Assembly: GCA_028285035.1 (NCBI GenBank)
Contig: JANQQF010000121.1
Coordinates: 1 to 56,000 of the forward strand
DNA from: Phycisphaerae bacterium
Lineage (GTDB): Bacteria; Chloroflexota; Anaerolineae; 4572-78; J111
DNA: 56,000 bases
Reading direction: 5' to 3'
In this document: in pieces, positions 1 to 7,958 of the stretch
Layout: each line of letters starts with the position of its first letter
Numbering within the stretch: position 1 is the first letter of the stretch
Translations under genes and position numbers: made by a program
Notes under the pieces: generated by a model
Seen by the model: only the letters and a program-made list of their open reading frames with translations
The model's database searches: none
What the model was told of the DNA's origin: nothing

Positions 1-59
1 GGAATCCACTGCTACAAGGCCTCGTGGATGCCCGACAAATTCATTCGGGCATGACATGA
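1..59 (+). CDS. Possible 3' end of an upstream gene (partial)
   Basis: The first 59 bases stay open in the frame ending at TGA 57-59, giving a tail that reads NPLLQGLVDARQIHSGMT. A second frame, ending at TGA 52-54, is also open, so the reading frame is not certain. Either would be the end of a gene immediately upstream of the BMC shell gene, 68-73 bp before it, and so probably a member of the same microcompartment operon. Too little is present to assign a product. Confidence 0.3.
   Translation, partial: NPLLQGLVDARQIHSGMT
28..52. other. 8-bp hairpin before the BMC shell gene
   Basis: Bases 28-35 and 45-52 form a perfect 8-bp inverted repeat (ATGCCCGA / TCGGGCAT) with a 9-nt loop. No T-run follows. 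It overlaps the end of the possible upstream gene and lies about 75 bp before the shell-protein start, so it could be an RNA-processing or attenuation hairpin inside the operon. Its function is not known. Confidence 0.3.
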
Positions 60-127
60 CGGGTTTCATTTTCCGGTGTTTATCTGATTTATCTATAAGA
101 AACCTACAAACTCAAGTCGAGGTTAAC

Positions 128-754
128 ATGTCAAGTGAATTTCAGCTACGCGCATATTGTTATTTAGACCGAACGCAACCCCAATATGCATCTTTCATCG
201 GAACAATCACACAAGGGGATTTGATGGTCGAAGGAATGGCCTCGCTCTATCTTGAGGTTGCGCCGGGGAACGAAGTGTTCCGAATGGTGGACATCGCCAT
301 CAAGTCGACGGAGGCCAAGCCGGGGGCGCAGGTGGTTGAGCGGGAATTTGGGATGTTTGAAATTCATTCCCATTCGCAACAGGCGGTGATCCAAGCTGGG
401 GAAATGGTATTGGATCGCTTGGGGTTAAAGGAAACGGATCGCGTTAAGCCACAGGTGGCCTCGGTTCAATTGATTACCAATGTGGACGCCTACCAAGCCC
501 AACTTCTCAATCGCTTCCGCCGAGGCTCAATGCTGGTCGCTGGAGAAACGCTGCTCGTCTTTGAGGTCGCTCCTGCGGCCTACATCAACTTGGCCGCGAA
601 TGAAGCGGAGAAGAAGGCCAATGTGAAGTTGCTACACGTCTCTGGCGTTGGGCGCTTTGGCCGAATGTGGATGAGCGGCAGTGAGTCTGAGATGATGGCG
701 GCTAAGGCTGCGGCAATGACGGCGATTGAGAACGTTCAGGGCCGAGAAGGTTAA
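128..754 (+). CDS. Bacterial microcompartment shell protein, tandem (BMC-T-like)
   Basis: A 208-residue protein that I read as two fused BMC-type folds. The N-terminal half contains SLYLEVAPGNEVFRMVDIAI and a REFGMFEIHS strand. The C-terminal half contains VFEVAPAAYINLAANEAEK and ends in GRFGRMWMSGSESE followed by an alanine-rich helix, as BMC-domain proteins do. Shell proteins of this kind tile the facets of protein organelles that enclose a metabolic pathway. The start at 128 is preferred over an ATG at 56 because GAGGTT lies 3 nt upstream of it and the extra 24 residues of the longer form look non-coding. The next gene is 12 bp downstream and resembles BMC cargo-associated proteins. The pathway enzymes must lie left of the window, so the organelle type cannot be named. 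Confidence 0.72.
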   Translation: MSSEFQLRAYCYLDRTQPQYASFIGTITQGDLMVEGMASLYLEVAPGNEVFRMVDIAIKSTEAKPGAQVVEREFGMFEIHSHSQQAVIQAGEMVLDRLGLKETDRVKPQVASVQLITNVDAYQAQLLNRFRRGSMLVAGETLLVFEVAPAAYINLAANEAEKKANVKLLHVSGVGRFGRMWMSGSESEMMAAKAAAMTAIENVQGREG

Positions 755-766
755 GGGGTAACACGA

Positions 767-1129
767 ATGAAAACCTTTTACACCGAACGAGACATCGTTG
801 ATTTACACGCCGCCGGGACCACCGAAATTGTGGTGGATGACCATGTGGTGCTGACGGATTTAGCTCGGGAAAAGGTCAACGATTTGGGCATCCAACTCAA
901 ATCCGGCGACTCTCCTCCACCGTCACCAGCCACACCCACAGCATCATCAAGCCCACCGGCCCCATCCTACACAGATATTGTTGGCCTCGTCAAATCCCGT
1001 GTCATCGCTCGTTTAGGGACTTCAGATTACAACGATCTTTTGGATCAGGTTATTCCCCAAGTACTTGCGCAGATGACCAGCAACCAAAAATCATCCTCAT
1101 CATCGTCTGCCCCATCTGATAGTTACTAA
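767..1129 (+). CDS. Small BMC-associated protein with a linker and C-terminal helix
   Basis: A 120-residue protein in three parts. Residues 1-45 (FYTERDIVDLHAAGTTEIVV, then VLTDLAREKVNDLGIQL) resemble a short N-terminal module seen in several microcompartment-locus proteins. Residues 48-67 are a Pro/Ser/Ala-rich flexible linker. Residues 70-108 are predicted helical and end in an amphipathic stretch around LLDQVIPQVLAQM. A linker plus an amphipathic helix is the usual form of a BMC encapsulation peptide, so a role in recruiting cargo to the shell is inferred. It follows the shell gene by 12 bp and has an AAGGGG SD. It is the last gene of the plus-strand operon, followed by a terminator. Confidence 0.6.
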   Translation: MKTFYTERDIVDLHAAGTTEIVVDDHVVLTDLAREKVNDLGIQLKSGDSPPPSPATPTASSSPPAPSYTDIVGLVKSRVIARLGTSDYNDLLDQVIPQVLAQMTSNQKSSSSSSAPSDSY

Positions 1130-1142
1130 TATTCTAAAATAT

Positions 1143-1192
1143 AAAGACCTCAAAGAGTCTCTGTGAACTTTGTGAAAATCTTTGAGGTCTTT
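1143..1192. terminator. Bidirectional hairpin terminator between convergent genes
   Basis: A perfect 14-bp inverted repeat (1143-1156 and 1179-1192, AAAGACCTCAAAGA / TCTTTGAGGTCTTT) with a 22-nt loop and T-rich sequence after it. It sits between the end of the BMC operon and the convergent ada-like gene, so it probably stops transcription from both sides. The repetitive wording of the loop (GTGAACTTTGTGAAAATC) resembles dispersed intergenic repeats seen in many environmental bacterial genomes. Confidence 0.7.
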
Positions 1193-1230
1193 GTGTTTAT
1201 TCTTTTTAATTGTTCGGCCAGAATGTCTCG

Positions 1231-2100
1231 TTAAGCCGCTACTTCTTTCTGTAATTGTGCCGCTTCCCAGCCCAGCAGGGCCTTCTTACGCGACGTCCCC
1301 CAACGATAGCCACCCACATCGCCGACCTTGCGAATGACCCGATGGCAAGGGATCAAAAACCCAATGGGATTGTGCTTATTGGCGGTGCCAACGGCACGGG
1401 ACGCTTTGGGCTGCCCAATCATCGCGGCTACTGTGTCGTACGAGGCGACGGCTCCCGGGGGGATGTTGATCAAAGCCTGCCATACTTTGACCTGAAAATT
1501 GGTGCCACGGATATCAAGCCGGAGTGGTGTTTGCTGACGGCCATCTTTTGGGGCAAAAATGCGATCAATCAAGGGTTGGGTTTGCGATCCGTCTTCGACC
1601 AGTTGCGCCTTGGGCCAACTCGTTTGCAATGTTTGTAATGCTTCATCACGGCCTTCTTGAATAAAAGCCAAATGACAAATGCCTCGGTCTGTAATCGCAA
1701 TAAGCGCCTCACCAAAGGGTGTAGGGTGAATGCCGTATTTCAAGGTCAACCCTTCCCCTTTCCGCTTAACCTCGCCGGGGCTAAGCGCTTCGTACGTCAC
1801 AAACAAATCATGCAATCGACCGGGGCTGGACAAGCCGGTTTCATAGGTCACATCCAGCAGATTTCTTGAGTCGGCCAACAGTTGCTTGGCGTACTTCACC
1901 GCTAAAAATTGCATAAAGCGTTTGGGGCTAATGCCCGCCCAGCGGGTGAAGAGTCGTTGAAAATGGTACTCACTCAAACCAACGCTGTCAGCAATTTCTT
2001 TCAAATTCGGCTGTTCTCGAAAATTTTTCTCAAGAAATCGAATGGCCTGCTCAATTCGAGCGTAATCGGTTGATAATTGTAGGTAATTTTCTGCAATCAT
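1231..2100 (-). CDS. Ada-like bifunctional AraC regulator / O6-methylguanine-DNA methyltransferase
   Basis: A 289-residue fusion. Residues about 8-105 are an AraC-type double helix-turn-helix (IADSVGLSEYHFQRLFTRWA, then a second HTH region). Residues about 120-285 are an MGMT domain with the alkyl-accepting Cys252 in the PCHRV motif and the VGTANKHNP and GGYRWG elements. It repairs O6-alkylguanine by suicidal transfer to the cysteine and probably also regulates transcription. The N-terminal zinc/phosphotriester domain of classical Ada is absent, so it cannot be switched on by methylphosphotriester repair. The ATG at 2100 is chosen because GGAG lies 8 nt upstream; an in-frame ATG at 2124 has GAGG only 2 nt away. 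The MFS gene lies upstream on the same strand. Confidence 0.9.
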   Translation of the reverse strand: MIAENYLQLSTDYARIEQAIRFLEKNFREQPNLKEIADSVGLSEYHFQRLFTRWAGISPKRFMQFLAVKYAKQLLADSRNLLDVTYETGLSSPGRLHDLFVTYEALSPGEVKRKGEGLTLKYGIHPTPFGEALIAITDRGICHLAFIQEGRDEALQTLQTSWPKAQLVEDGSQTQPLIDRIFAPKDGRQQTPLRLDIRGTNFQVKVWQALINIPPGAVASYDTVAAMIGQPKASRAVGTANKHNPIGFLIPCHRVIRKVGDVGGYRWGTSRKKALLGWEAAQLQKEVAA

Positions 2101-2149
2101 TTTTTCATCTCCGTTCATTTTCATAGCCTCACTATATCAAAAATGATTG

Positions 2150-2220
2150 TTGAAAACCACCCGATTCTTGCGGAGTAATGGATGGAAGGGTGGAAGTATG
2201 GAAGATTGGAAGGTTGAGAA
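2150..2220. repeat. Purine-rich degenerate short repeat
   Basis: The gap between the MFS gene and the ada-like gene holds imperfect repeats of a TGGAAGG-like unit (GGATGGAAGGGTGGAAGTATGGAAG and on to GGAAGGTTGAG). Such stuttered purine tracts occur between genes in this window and do not look coding. No function is claimed. Confidence 0.4.
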
Positions 2221-2235
2221 TTTGCACCTCTACAA

Positions 2236-3450
2236 CTACCCTTCAGCCAATCGCGGGGCAGCAGAACGAGTCAAAGGCAAATACCAAAATAGGGCTAATA
2301 GGCCACCAATTCCAGTGAATAACAAAGCAGCCGTATAGGCCTGAGGGGGATACTGTCCGGCGCTGTTCACAGCGAATGAGCCGATAATCAGGCCGAGCCA
2401 CCATTGGATGAAAAATGTGCCACCGATGCCAAACAGGTTCACGGCTGACACAACTCGTCCCGTGATGTTAGATGGAAAAATCTTTCGGGCGTGGGCCAGC
2501 ATCATAATGTTGAATGCCCCACAGAAGCCGAACAGAATGTAAATCAGGTAAACAAATAGCAGCGGTGGCTGTAAGATCAGGGCAAACTGAGCCAGTATAA
2601 AAATAACAGTGCTGGTCACAATGACTTGGGTCAAACCAATCTTGTCAGCCAGCCAGCCCGAAACCATGAACCCAGTCGTGGTGCCAATGCCCATAAACAG
2701 CAGCACATTGCCCGCTTCAATCTCTGTCAGGTTCAGAACGTCAAACAAATAGGGTCCTGCCCACAACCCCTGAAAGGCCAAGAGCGTGCCTGTCGTAAAA
2801 AAGCCAGAGGGGGCAATCCGCCAAAAGCGAAGATCGCCGAGCACTGACATCACGCTACCATCGCCTTGCTGCCCCCCTTGCCAAGTCACGCCCGGCGGCG
2901 TATTGCGAGACCAGATGGCAATCGTAGTGGCGACCAGAAAGGTCATAGCTGCCCCGAAAAAGAAGACTGTTCGCCAACCGACAGTGTTGTTGAGCCAGGC
3001 CAGCGGCGTTGCCGCCACCAAGGCACCAGAGGAGCCAATCCCCACCAACAAACCAGATACCGTAGCAAATCGGTCGGTTGAGAACCACTGGCTGAACATC
3101 TTCAGCGAGCCCATCAAAATGCCCGCCATTCCAAAGCCGATCAACCCCCGACCAACCGCCAATACCCAAAACGAATTAGCCAGCCCGAAAATCACGCTGC
3201 CAATCACACCCAGTAGCATCAATCCTGGCGTTACCCAACGCGGTCCCCAGCGATCTAGACCAACGCCGAGCGGCAGTTGGATCAGCGCAAAGGTGGCAAA
3301 GAATAGGCTGGTCATAAAGCCCAACTGTTGGGCGCTCAAAGACAATTCGGTTGATAAATCCTGGGAAATGACCGCATTGGCTGAACGATAGAAGTAGGAC
3401 AAAAAGTAGGCAGCGGTAAACATCATAAAGATATGGCTGGCTTTTAGCAT
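2236..3450 (-). CDS. Major facilitator superfamily (MFS) transporter
   Basis: A 404-residue integral membrane protein with about 12 hydrophobic segments. The loop after TM2 carries a degenerate motif A (LGVGLDRWGPRWV). TM1 (IFMMFTAAYFLSYFYRSANA) and the overall length match sugar-acid, anion or drug MFS families; the substrate cannot be told. The ATG at 3450 is chosen over a GTG at 3465 because GGGAG is 5 nt upstream of it. It lies 135 bp upstream of the ada-like gene on the same strand, so the two may share a transcript. No regulatory site was recognised in the gap. Confidence 0.85.
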   Translation of the reverse strand: MLKASHIFMMFTAAYFLSYFYRSANAVISQDLSTELSLSAQQLGFMTSLFFATFALIQLPLGVGLDRWGPRWVTPGLMLLGVIGSVIFGLANSFWVLAVGRGLIGFGMAGILMGSLKMFSQWFSTDRFATVSGLLVGIGSSGALVAATPLAWLNNTVGWRTVFFFGAAMTFLVATTIAIWSRNTPPGVTWQGGQQGDGSVMSVLGDLRFWRIAPSGFFTTGTLLAFQGLWAGPYLFDVLNLTEIEAGNVLLFMGIGTTTGFMVSGWLADKIGLTQVIVTSTVIFILAQFALILQPPLLFVYLIYILFGFCGAFNIMMLAHARKIFPSNITGRVVSAVNLFGIGGTFFIQWWLGLIIGSFAVNSAGQYPPQAYTAALLFTGIGGLLALFWYLPLTRSAAPRLAEG

Positions 3451-3548
3451 CTTGGCTCCCTGCACTAAAGTAAGTTACAAGTGAATTATATATCAAAGAT
3501 GCAAAAGTAGAATATCCGGCTTAGTGCAAGTTGCGATGTAAAATAAAA

Positions 3549-3605
3549 AGACCCCAGAGATATCAAACCAATTGGTAGCAAAATTGAATGAAATCTCCAG
3601 GGTCT
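3549..3605 (-). terminator. Terminator of the beta-helix/DUF11 gene
   Basis: An inverted repeat (3549-3561 with 3593-3605, AGACCC arms with two mismatches) lies 31 bp beyond the stop of the gene ending at 3636. On the minus strand it is followed by TTTTATTTTA, as in a rho-independent terminator. Confidence 0.6.
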
Positions 3606-3635
3606 ACTTAACCCACAATTCAGCCTATTTTAAGG

Positions 3636-5672
3636 TCATTCTTTTAGGAGTGATGGCAGATATAGTATCGGCCCGTGAGTGACCACGGAAATCTTGCCAG
3701 TGGCGCTGATATTGTTGTCAGCACTGACCCGATAGGTCTCATTGGTAATAGTTTCAGTGGCGTGCAAGACAAAGACCGCATCATATTGATTGCCAGGTGC
3801 AATGGTACTGGTCGTAAAACTGATAACATCACCGACTTTTGTGCCCCCACTACCATAGGTCGCACCACTTGGAATGGCATCGGTGATAACCACATTGGTG
3901 GCAGTCACAGCGCCCGTATTATTCACTGTAATGGTGTAAGGGGCGGTGCCACCAAAACCAACATGAAGGCCCGTTTTAACGATCGTCAGATTTGGTGTCG
4001 CTTCATCGGCCCCAATGTCAAAGGTGGTATCGAATGGTCGAACATCGCCATCAATATCATCCTTGGTTACCGTGTCATCAATCCCTTTACCAATCGCCGC
4101 CGAACCAGCCCCAATATGGTAGTCATTCTGGGCAGCGTCAACAAAAAGCGGATCTTGGTTAGCAGCGCTATTGATGTTTCCTCCACCATCCAAAAAGTTT
4201 GAGCCATCATCATTGTTGTTAAAGAAGAGAACATTTGACAACGCTGAATTTAATGGATTGGCATTGGCTGTAGCAAATCCATCTTCATGATTAGCAATGA
4301 TTGTATTGGCGACCAACAACCTAAAGGAGGCATTAGCAGCAGGGTTATAATAAATGGCCTCTTTGCTATTTTGAGTATCATCTGCAATCGTTACAAATGA
4401 TAAAGCAGCCAATTCATGAGAAGCGATATGTAATTGCGCACCATTCCCCGTGCCAGTTGCTTGATTTCCGGCGATGAAGGTATTGACAATCCCTAATCCG
4501 ACGGTCGTGACACCTGACTCACGCACATAAATTCCTCCGCCATTACCAGTCCCACTACTAGCTGAAACATTATCTAAAATCCGACTTCGGGCAATTTGAA
4601 TCGTGCTATGTTGACCATAAATGCCACCGCCTTGACCGATCCCAGTACCGCTCCCTGCTTTAGCAATGTTATTTGTCATCGTAACGATATTCAACGTAGC
4701 AGTGATATGGCCGGCGGTGTTAGTGGTGTTAAAAAAGATGGCTCCGCCGCGAGTCAAATCATCTTCAGCTACGCCACTGAGATTGTCATTACTGGCATTC
4801 GCGACATTGTCACTGAATGTTTCATATGATAGGTTTAAGAATGTTGCTCCGGTGGGGAAATCAACGGCGATGGCTCCACCATTGCCTTCCAGATCCCCGC
4901 TCGTGCTGTTTTGAGCTTTGTTCCCGCTCCAAGTATTGCCCTGCAAGTTGATCAGGGTATTGGCATTGGAGAAGAGACCTCCACCCTGACCATCATCAGT
5001 ACCATTGTTGCTAGCATAGTTATTCATAATGTAACTATCAACCATCGAGAGGTTTGAGGTATTCACATAAATTGCACCACCTTGGGGCACACCCGAAGCA
5101 TTCCCCGAAGGTTGCGCGGTATTAGACATGAGCATTGTGCTCGTCAAAATAGCTGTACTTCCATTTTGAATGGCCAATCCTCCGCCTCTACCGGCTGATG
5201 TGTTACTCGTGCTCGCTATGTTGCTATCGATCTGCAAATTTTCACCATGCAAGGTGGACGCTGCGGTCACATAAACACCCCCACCAAACCGTGGGTCTGT
5301 TGCAGCAGAGGTAGCATCGCCACCCGTAATTCGTAAATCTTTGAGGGTGACGGTCGCCGCTGTGCCAATTGTTACACCGCGTCCGCCATTACCGTCGATA
5401 ATACTTGACGTTTTGCCAGCGCCTTCGATCGTCAGCGTTCGATTGATAACCAAATTTTCGGTGTAGGTTTGGGCTGACAGGGTGATTTTGTCACACCCAA
5501 CATCATCAATCGCCGCCTGGATTGAGGCGTGGCTACCAGGCACCGTACAATCCATCGCCCAAGCAGGCTGGGCCAAAACGCCAAAAAGGCCAAGCATTGT
5601 ACCAATCATCATGAATGCAATAAAAAGACTGACCCCTGCCTTTTGTGTTTGATAAGATAATAACGTTTTCAT
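3636..5672 (-). CDS. Secreted right-handed beta-helix protein with DUF11 domain and YLP tail
   Basis: A 678-residue exported protein. A signal peptide (about residues 1-40, ending QPAWA-M) is followed by a pectin-lyase-like parallel beta-helix (about 45-480) rich in GGGI/GGAI and NTA turns. Next come a choice-of-anchor-Q-like segment (INSAANQDPLFVDAAQ, then DIGADE), one DUF11 domain (about 565-660) and a C-terminal tail ILYLPSLLKE. It is probably surface-displayed, with a structural or adhesive role; no catalytic residues were identified. The ATG at 5672 is preferred over 5690 because AGGGG lies 6-7 nt upstream. The tail is shared with other secreted proteins in the window. Confidence 0.82.
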   Translation of the reverse strand: MKTLLSYQTQKAGVSLFIAFMMIGTMLGLFGVLAQPAWAMDCTVPGSHASIQAAIDDVGCDKITLSAQTYTENLVINRTLTIEGAGKTSSIIDGNGGRGVTIGTAATVTLKDLRITGGDATSAATDPRFGGGVYVTAASTLHGENLQIDSNIASTSNTSAGRGGGLAIQNGSTAILTSTMLMSNTAQPSGNASGVPQGGAIYVNTSNLSMVDSYIMNNYASNNGTDDGQGGGLFSNANTLINLQGNTWSGNKAQNSTSGDLEGNGGAIAVDFPTGATFLNLSYETFSDNVANASNDNLSGVAEDDLTRGGAIFFNTTNTAGHITATLNIVTMTNNIAKAGSGTGIGQGGGIYGQHSTIQIARSRILDNVSASSGTGNGGGIYVRESGVTTVGLGIVNTFIAGNQATGTGNGAQLHIASHELAALSFVTIADDTQNSKEAIYYNPAANASFRLLVANTIIANHEDGFATANANPLNSALSNVLFFNNNDDGSNFLDGGGNINSAANQDPLFVDAAQNDYHIGAGSAAIGKGIDDTVTKDDIDGDVRPFDTTFDIGADEATPNLTIVKTGLHVGFGGTAPYTITVNNTGAVTATNVVITDAIPSGATYGSGGTKVGDVISFTTSTIAPGNQYDAVFVLHATETITNETYRVSADNNISATGKISVVTHGPILYLPSLLKE

Positions 5673-5695
5673 ACTTAACCCCTTTCTCACTAGGA

Positions 5696-5760
5696 CGTTG
5701 ACTTACAGTTGAGACACGCTGGGCAAACTGCTAGACGTATCTCAAGTCTGTAAGTCAACG
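5696..5760. repeat. Long inverted repeat upstream of the beta-helix gene
   Basis: A perfect 13-bp inverted repeat (5696-5708 and 5748-5760, CGTTGACTTACAG / CTGTAAGTCAACG) extends inward by 6 more pairs (TTGAGA / TCTCAA) after a 2-nt bulge. It lies 24-88 bp upstream of the minus-strand start at 5672, so it would form a strong hairpin in the 5' leader, or could be the relic of a small palindromic element. Confidence 0.6.
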
Positions 5761-5767
5761 ATGAACA

Positions 5768-5833
5768 AATTGATGGCTTATCATTATAAATTATGTAACA
5801 ATAAAAATAAAGGTTTATGATAAGCCACCAATT
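5768..5833 (-). terminator. Hairpin after the 91-residue secreted protein gene
   Basis: A 16-bp inverted repeat with one mismatch (5768-5783 and 5818-5833, around TGGCTTATCA / TGATAAGCCA) with a 34-nt AT-rich loop lies 13 bp past the stop at 5846. It lacks a clean T-run, so it is either a weak terminator or a 3'-end stabilising hairpin. Confidence 0.4.
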
Positions 5834-5845
5834 CACTGAAATTTG

Positions 5846-6121
5846 CTATTTGAGCATAAGTGGCAAATAAATGTAGGAATTCATAACCATTCCCTCAAAC
5901 TCTGTACCACCTTCCAGCGTAAATCCACCCCCGCTTAATGCGGTCGCGGCTTCCGGTTGCCCAGCACTGCCTGAGAGCGTGAAATCGCCGCCGCCCATTG
6001 CTTGAGCACTACTAACAGGGCGTCCGGTCACAGTGTACCCTTGCGCCAAGGCAGAACCTTGTCCTAAAAGAAGTACCACTATAAGTAAGATGCCAATTCG
6101 AATAAGCCATTTCTGTGTCAT
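5846..6121 (-). CDS. Small secreted protein with YLPL tail
   Basis: A 91-residue exported protein of unknown function. It has a signal peptide (WLIRIGILLIVVLLLGQG, ending SALAQ), then two short beta-repeat-like units, GGGDFTLSGSAGQPE and SGGGFTLEGGTEFE, and ends YIYLPLMLK. The start at 6121 is set by a perfect AGGAGG 6 nt upstream; a longer frame reaching back to 6301 overlaps the neighbouring gene and is not believed. It begins 10 bp after the stop of the 608-residue gene, which indicates one transcript and probable translational coupling. It is nearly reduced to a signal peptide, a small beta unit and the tail. Confidence 0.7.
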   Translation of the reverse strand: MTQKWLIRIGILLIVVLLLGQGSALAQGYTVTGRPVSSAQAMGGGDFTLSGSAGQPEAATALSGGGFTLEGGTEFEGMVMNSYIYLPLMLK

Positions 6122-6131
6122 GGGTTCCCTC

Positions 6132-7958
6132 CTATTGCAGGATAACCAACATCTGAATGACGCCTGTCTCAGCATCCAATCCAGACAAGGCTTTACCAAT
6201 GACCGTACCATTCGGGGCATCTGCTTCAGCACGCATCGCATGACCTGGTGTGTCTGAGGCCACCAACATATCGCCTGGCGCGATAGTTCCGTTTTCAGCA
6301 CTTACTTTAACAGGAACGATCCCAACGACTGCCAACGGAATTTGGCCAGTCAGATCCGCATCAACACCAGCACCGCCCAAGAACGCAGGCTTTGTGGAGT
6401 AAACGCCAGCTACCGTCGGTTGATAGGCTTCGGTACTCAGGGTTAACTGGCCATCTTGACCAATAACCAAGACATCGGCGGGTTCCAGACCACTGACGGC
6501 AGGTAACATTTCGGCAAAGTCAGCCGCAGGTGAAGTAAAGCCACCATCCGCAGTAACATTGCCAGCATTATCAACTCTAAATCGTAGATTTACAGGGCTC
6601 GTATCCCAAGCCTCGATCAAATTGCCACCACCTTCGACTCGTAGGGCAACACCAGAGCTCGTATTCAGTGCCCAAACGCCATAGTCGCTGCTTGATCCCG
6701 TTTGACCGAGTACACCTGTCGCTCCACTACCACCTTGGCCCCAAACACCATAACCATTGGTTCCATTATTTTGGCCTTTAACCCCGCTACCTGTTGCACT
6801 ACTACTAACCGCTAAACCAAATACACCAGTGGCCCCACTGGCCGTTGAATTCACTTCACCGCGAACCCCAGCGGTTGAGCCACTTGTTGACGTATTGAGA
6901 CCGTAGACACCACGAGTAACAGACGAAGCTGTTTGACCAAAAACGGCTGCGTTGTTTGTACCACCAGTGCTTGTAGCGTTCACCACATTACCTGAGCCGG
7001 TCAGGTCCAGAGAGTCACTGCTGCCGCCTGAAATATCAATCCCACCAATGCCTGTAATCATTCCATCATTAGCGACTGTAAATTTCGCATTTACGGCATC
7101 ATCTAAATCGCGAGCTTCGATAATGTTGCCGCTTTGGCTTTCAGCACGTAGGCCAACACCTGTGCCACTGTTATAGGCCCAGACACCATAACGTGAGCTT
7201 GAATTTGTTTGGCCCAAGACACCTGTCGCACCGCTACCACCTTGGCCCCAAACACCATAACCGTTGGTTCCATTATTTTGACCTTTTACGCCACTGCCAG
7301 TTGCGCTACTGCTGATGGCCAAACCATATACCCCAGTCGCCCCGCTATCGGTTGAGTTCACTTCGCCACGAACGCCAGATGGTGAGCCACTACTGGCGGT
7401 GTTAACCCCAGTCACACCACGGCCTGAAGAGGAGCTTGATTCACCGTAAAAGGCTGCAGCATTTGTTCCCCCAGAGCTAGAGGCCGTTACCAAGGTACCA
7501 GTACCTTCGATGGTTGCGCCAGGGCGAAGACCAAGGGCGTAAGGGACAGCCTGTAGTTCCTGCCGGGGGCTAAGGGTTGTTGACCCATCACCACAATCAA
7601 CCGTAATTTCCAGATAGCGAGCATCACCCGTGAAGGCATCGGCTCCAAAATCTAACTCGACCGAGAAGGAGCCATTGGTTACAGATGTACCATTCGCGGT
7701 GACAGTTGAACCAATTTGGTTACCCCCTGAAGCCGCATCATAAAGCGTGAAGGTAAAATCACAGGTGTCAGTTACTGGACCACCACCATCAGATAACTGC
7801 CCCTGATACATAAAGGCCGTAGATACCGTTGCCAAAAGAGGTTTGGTCGGGTTTTTAGCTAGTACTGAGGCCGAAGGGAGAAGAGCCAAGCCGAGAACTA
7901 AAATACTACCTAGAAAAAGCATTTTTGAAATTGAATTAAACGTAAATTTGTGTTTCAT
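6132..7958 (-). CDS. Secreted repeat protein, internally duplicated
   Basis: A 608-residue exported protein. A signal peptide (about residues 1-36, ending VLAKN) is followed by a beta-rich domain (FMYQGQLSDGGGPVTDTCDF, about 45-140). Two copies of a Gly/Ser-rich unit of about 165 residues follow, each containing GVKGQNNGTNGYGVWGQGG. A C-terminal domain (about 475-608, starting PAADFAEMLPAV) resembles the ends of bacterial tail-fibre-like surface proteins but shows no obvious autoprotease dyad. The two copies are also alike at DNA level, about 507 bp apart, pointing to recent duplication. Start 7958 has GAGGA just upstream. It lacks the YLPL tail found on its downstream neighbour. Function unknown; a surface structural role is inferred. 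Confidence 0.72.
   Translation of the reverse strand: MKHKFTFNSISKMLFLGSILVLGLALLPSASVLAKNPTKPLLATVSTAFMYQGQLSDGGGPVTDTCDFTFTLYDAASGGNQIGSTVTANGTSVTNGSFSVELDFGADAFTGDARYLEITVDCGDGSTTLSPRQELQAVPYALGLRPGATIEGTGTLVTASSSGGTNAAAFYGESSSSSGRGVTGVNTASSGSPSGVRGEVNSTDSGATGVYGLAISSSATGSGVKGQNNGTNGYGVWGQGGSGATGVLGQTNSSSRYGVWAYNSGTGVGLRAESQSGNIIEARDLDDAVNAKFTVANDGMITGIGGIDISGGSSDSLDLTGSGNVVNATSTGGTNNAAVFGQTASSVTRGVYGLNTSTSGSTAGVRGEVNSTASGATGVFGLAVSSSATGSGVKGQNNGTNGYGVWGQGGSGATGVLGQTGSSSDYGVWALNTSSGVALRVEGGGNLIEAWDTSPVNLRFRVDNAGNVTADGGFTSPAADFAEMLPAVSGLEPADVLVIGQDGQLTLSTEAYQPTVAGVYSTKPAFLGGAGVDADLTGQIPLAVVGIVPVKVSAENGTIAPGDMLVASDTPGHAMRAEADAPNGTVIGKALSGLDAETGVIQMLVILQ
6640..7480. repeat. Two direct repeats of about 0.5 kb inside the secreted repeat gene
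   Basis: The stretch around 6721-6776 reappears almost unchanged around 7230-7288 (for example ACCACCTTGGCCCCAAACAC), in the same frame, with flanking homology on both sides. The period is about 507 bp. These copies encode the Gly/Ser-rich units of the 608-residue protein. Confidence 0.7.

Noticed and set aside
2786..3391. Plus-strand ORF of 201 codons opposite the MFS gene
   Set aside because: The sense strand is a clear membrane transporter; the antisense product has no recognisable motif and low-complexity composition.
6122..6301. Longer form of the small secreted protein beginning at 6301
   Set aside because: It overlaps 170 bp of the upstream gene's coding end and would put 60 odd residues before a perfect signal peptide; the AGGAGG at 6 nt fixes the start at 6121.
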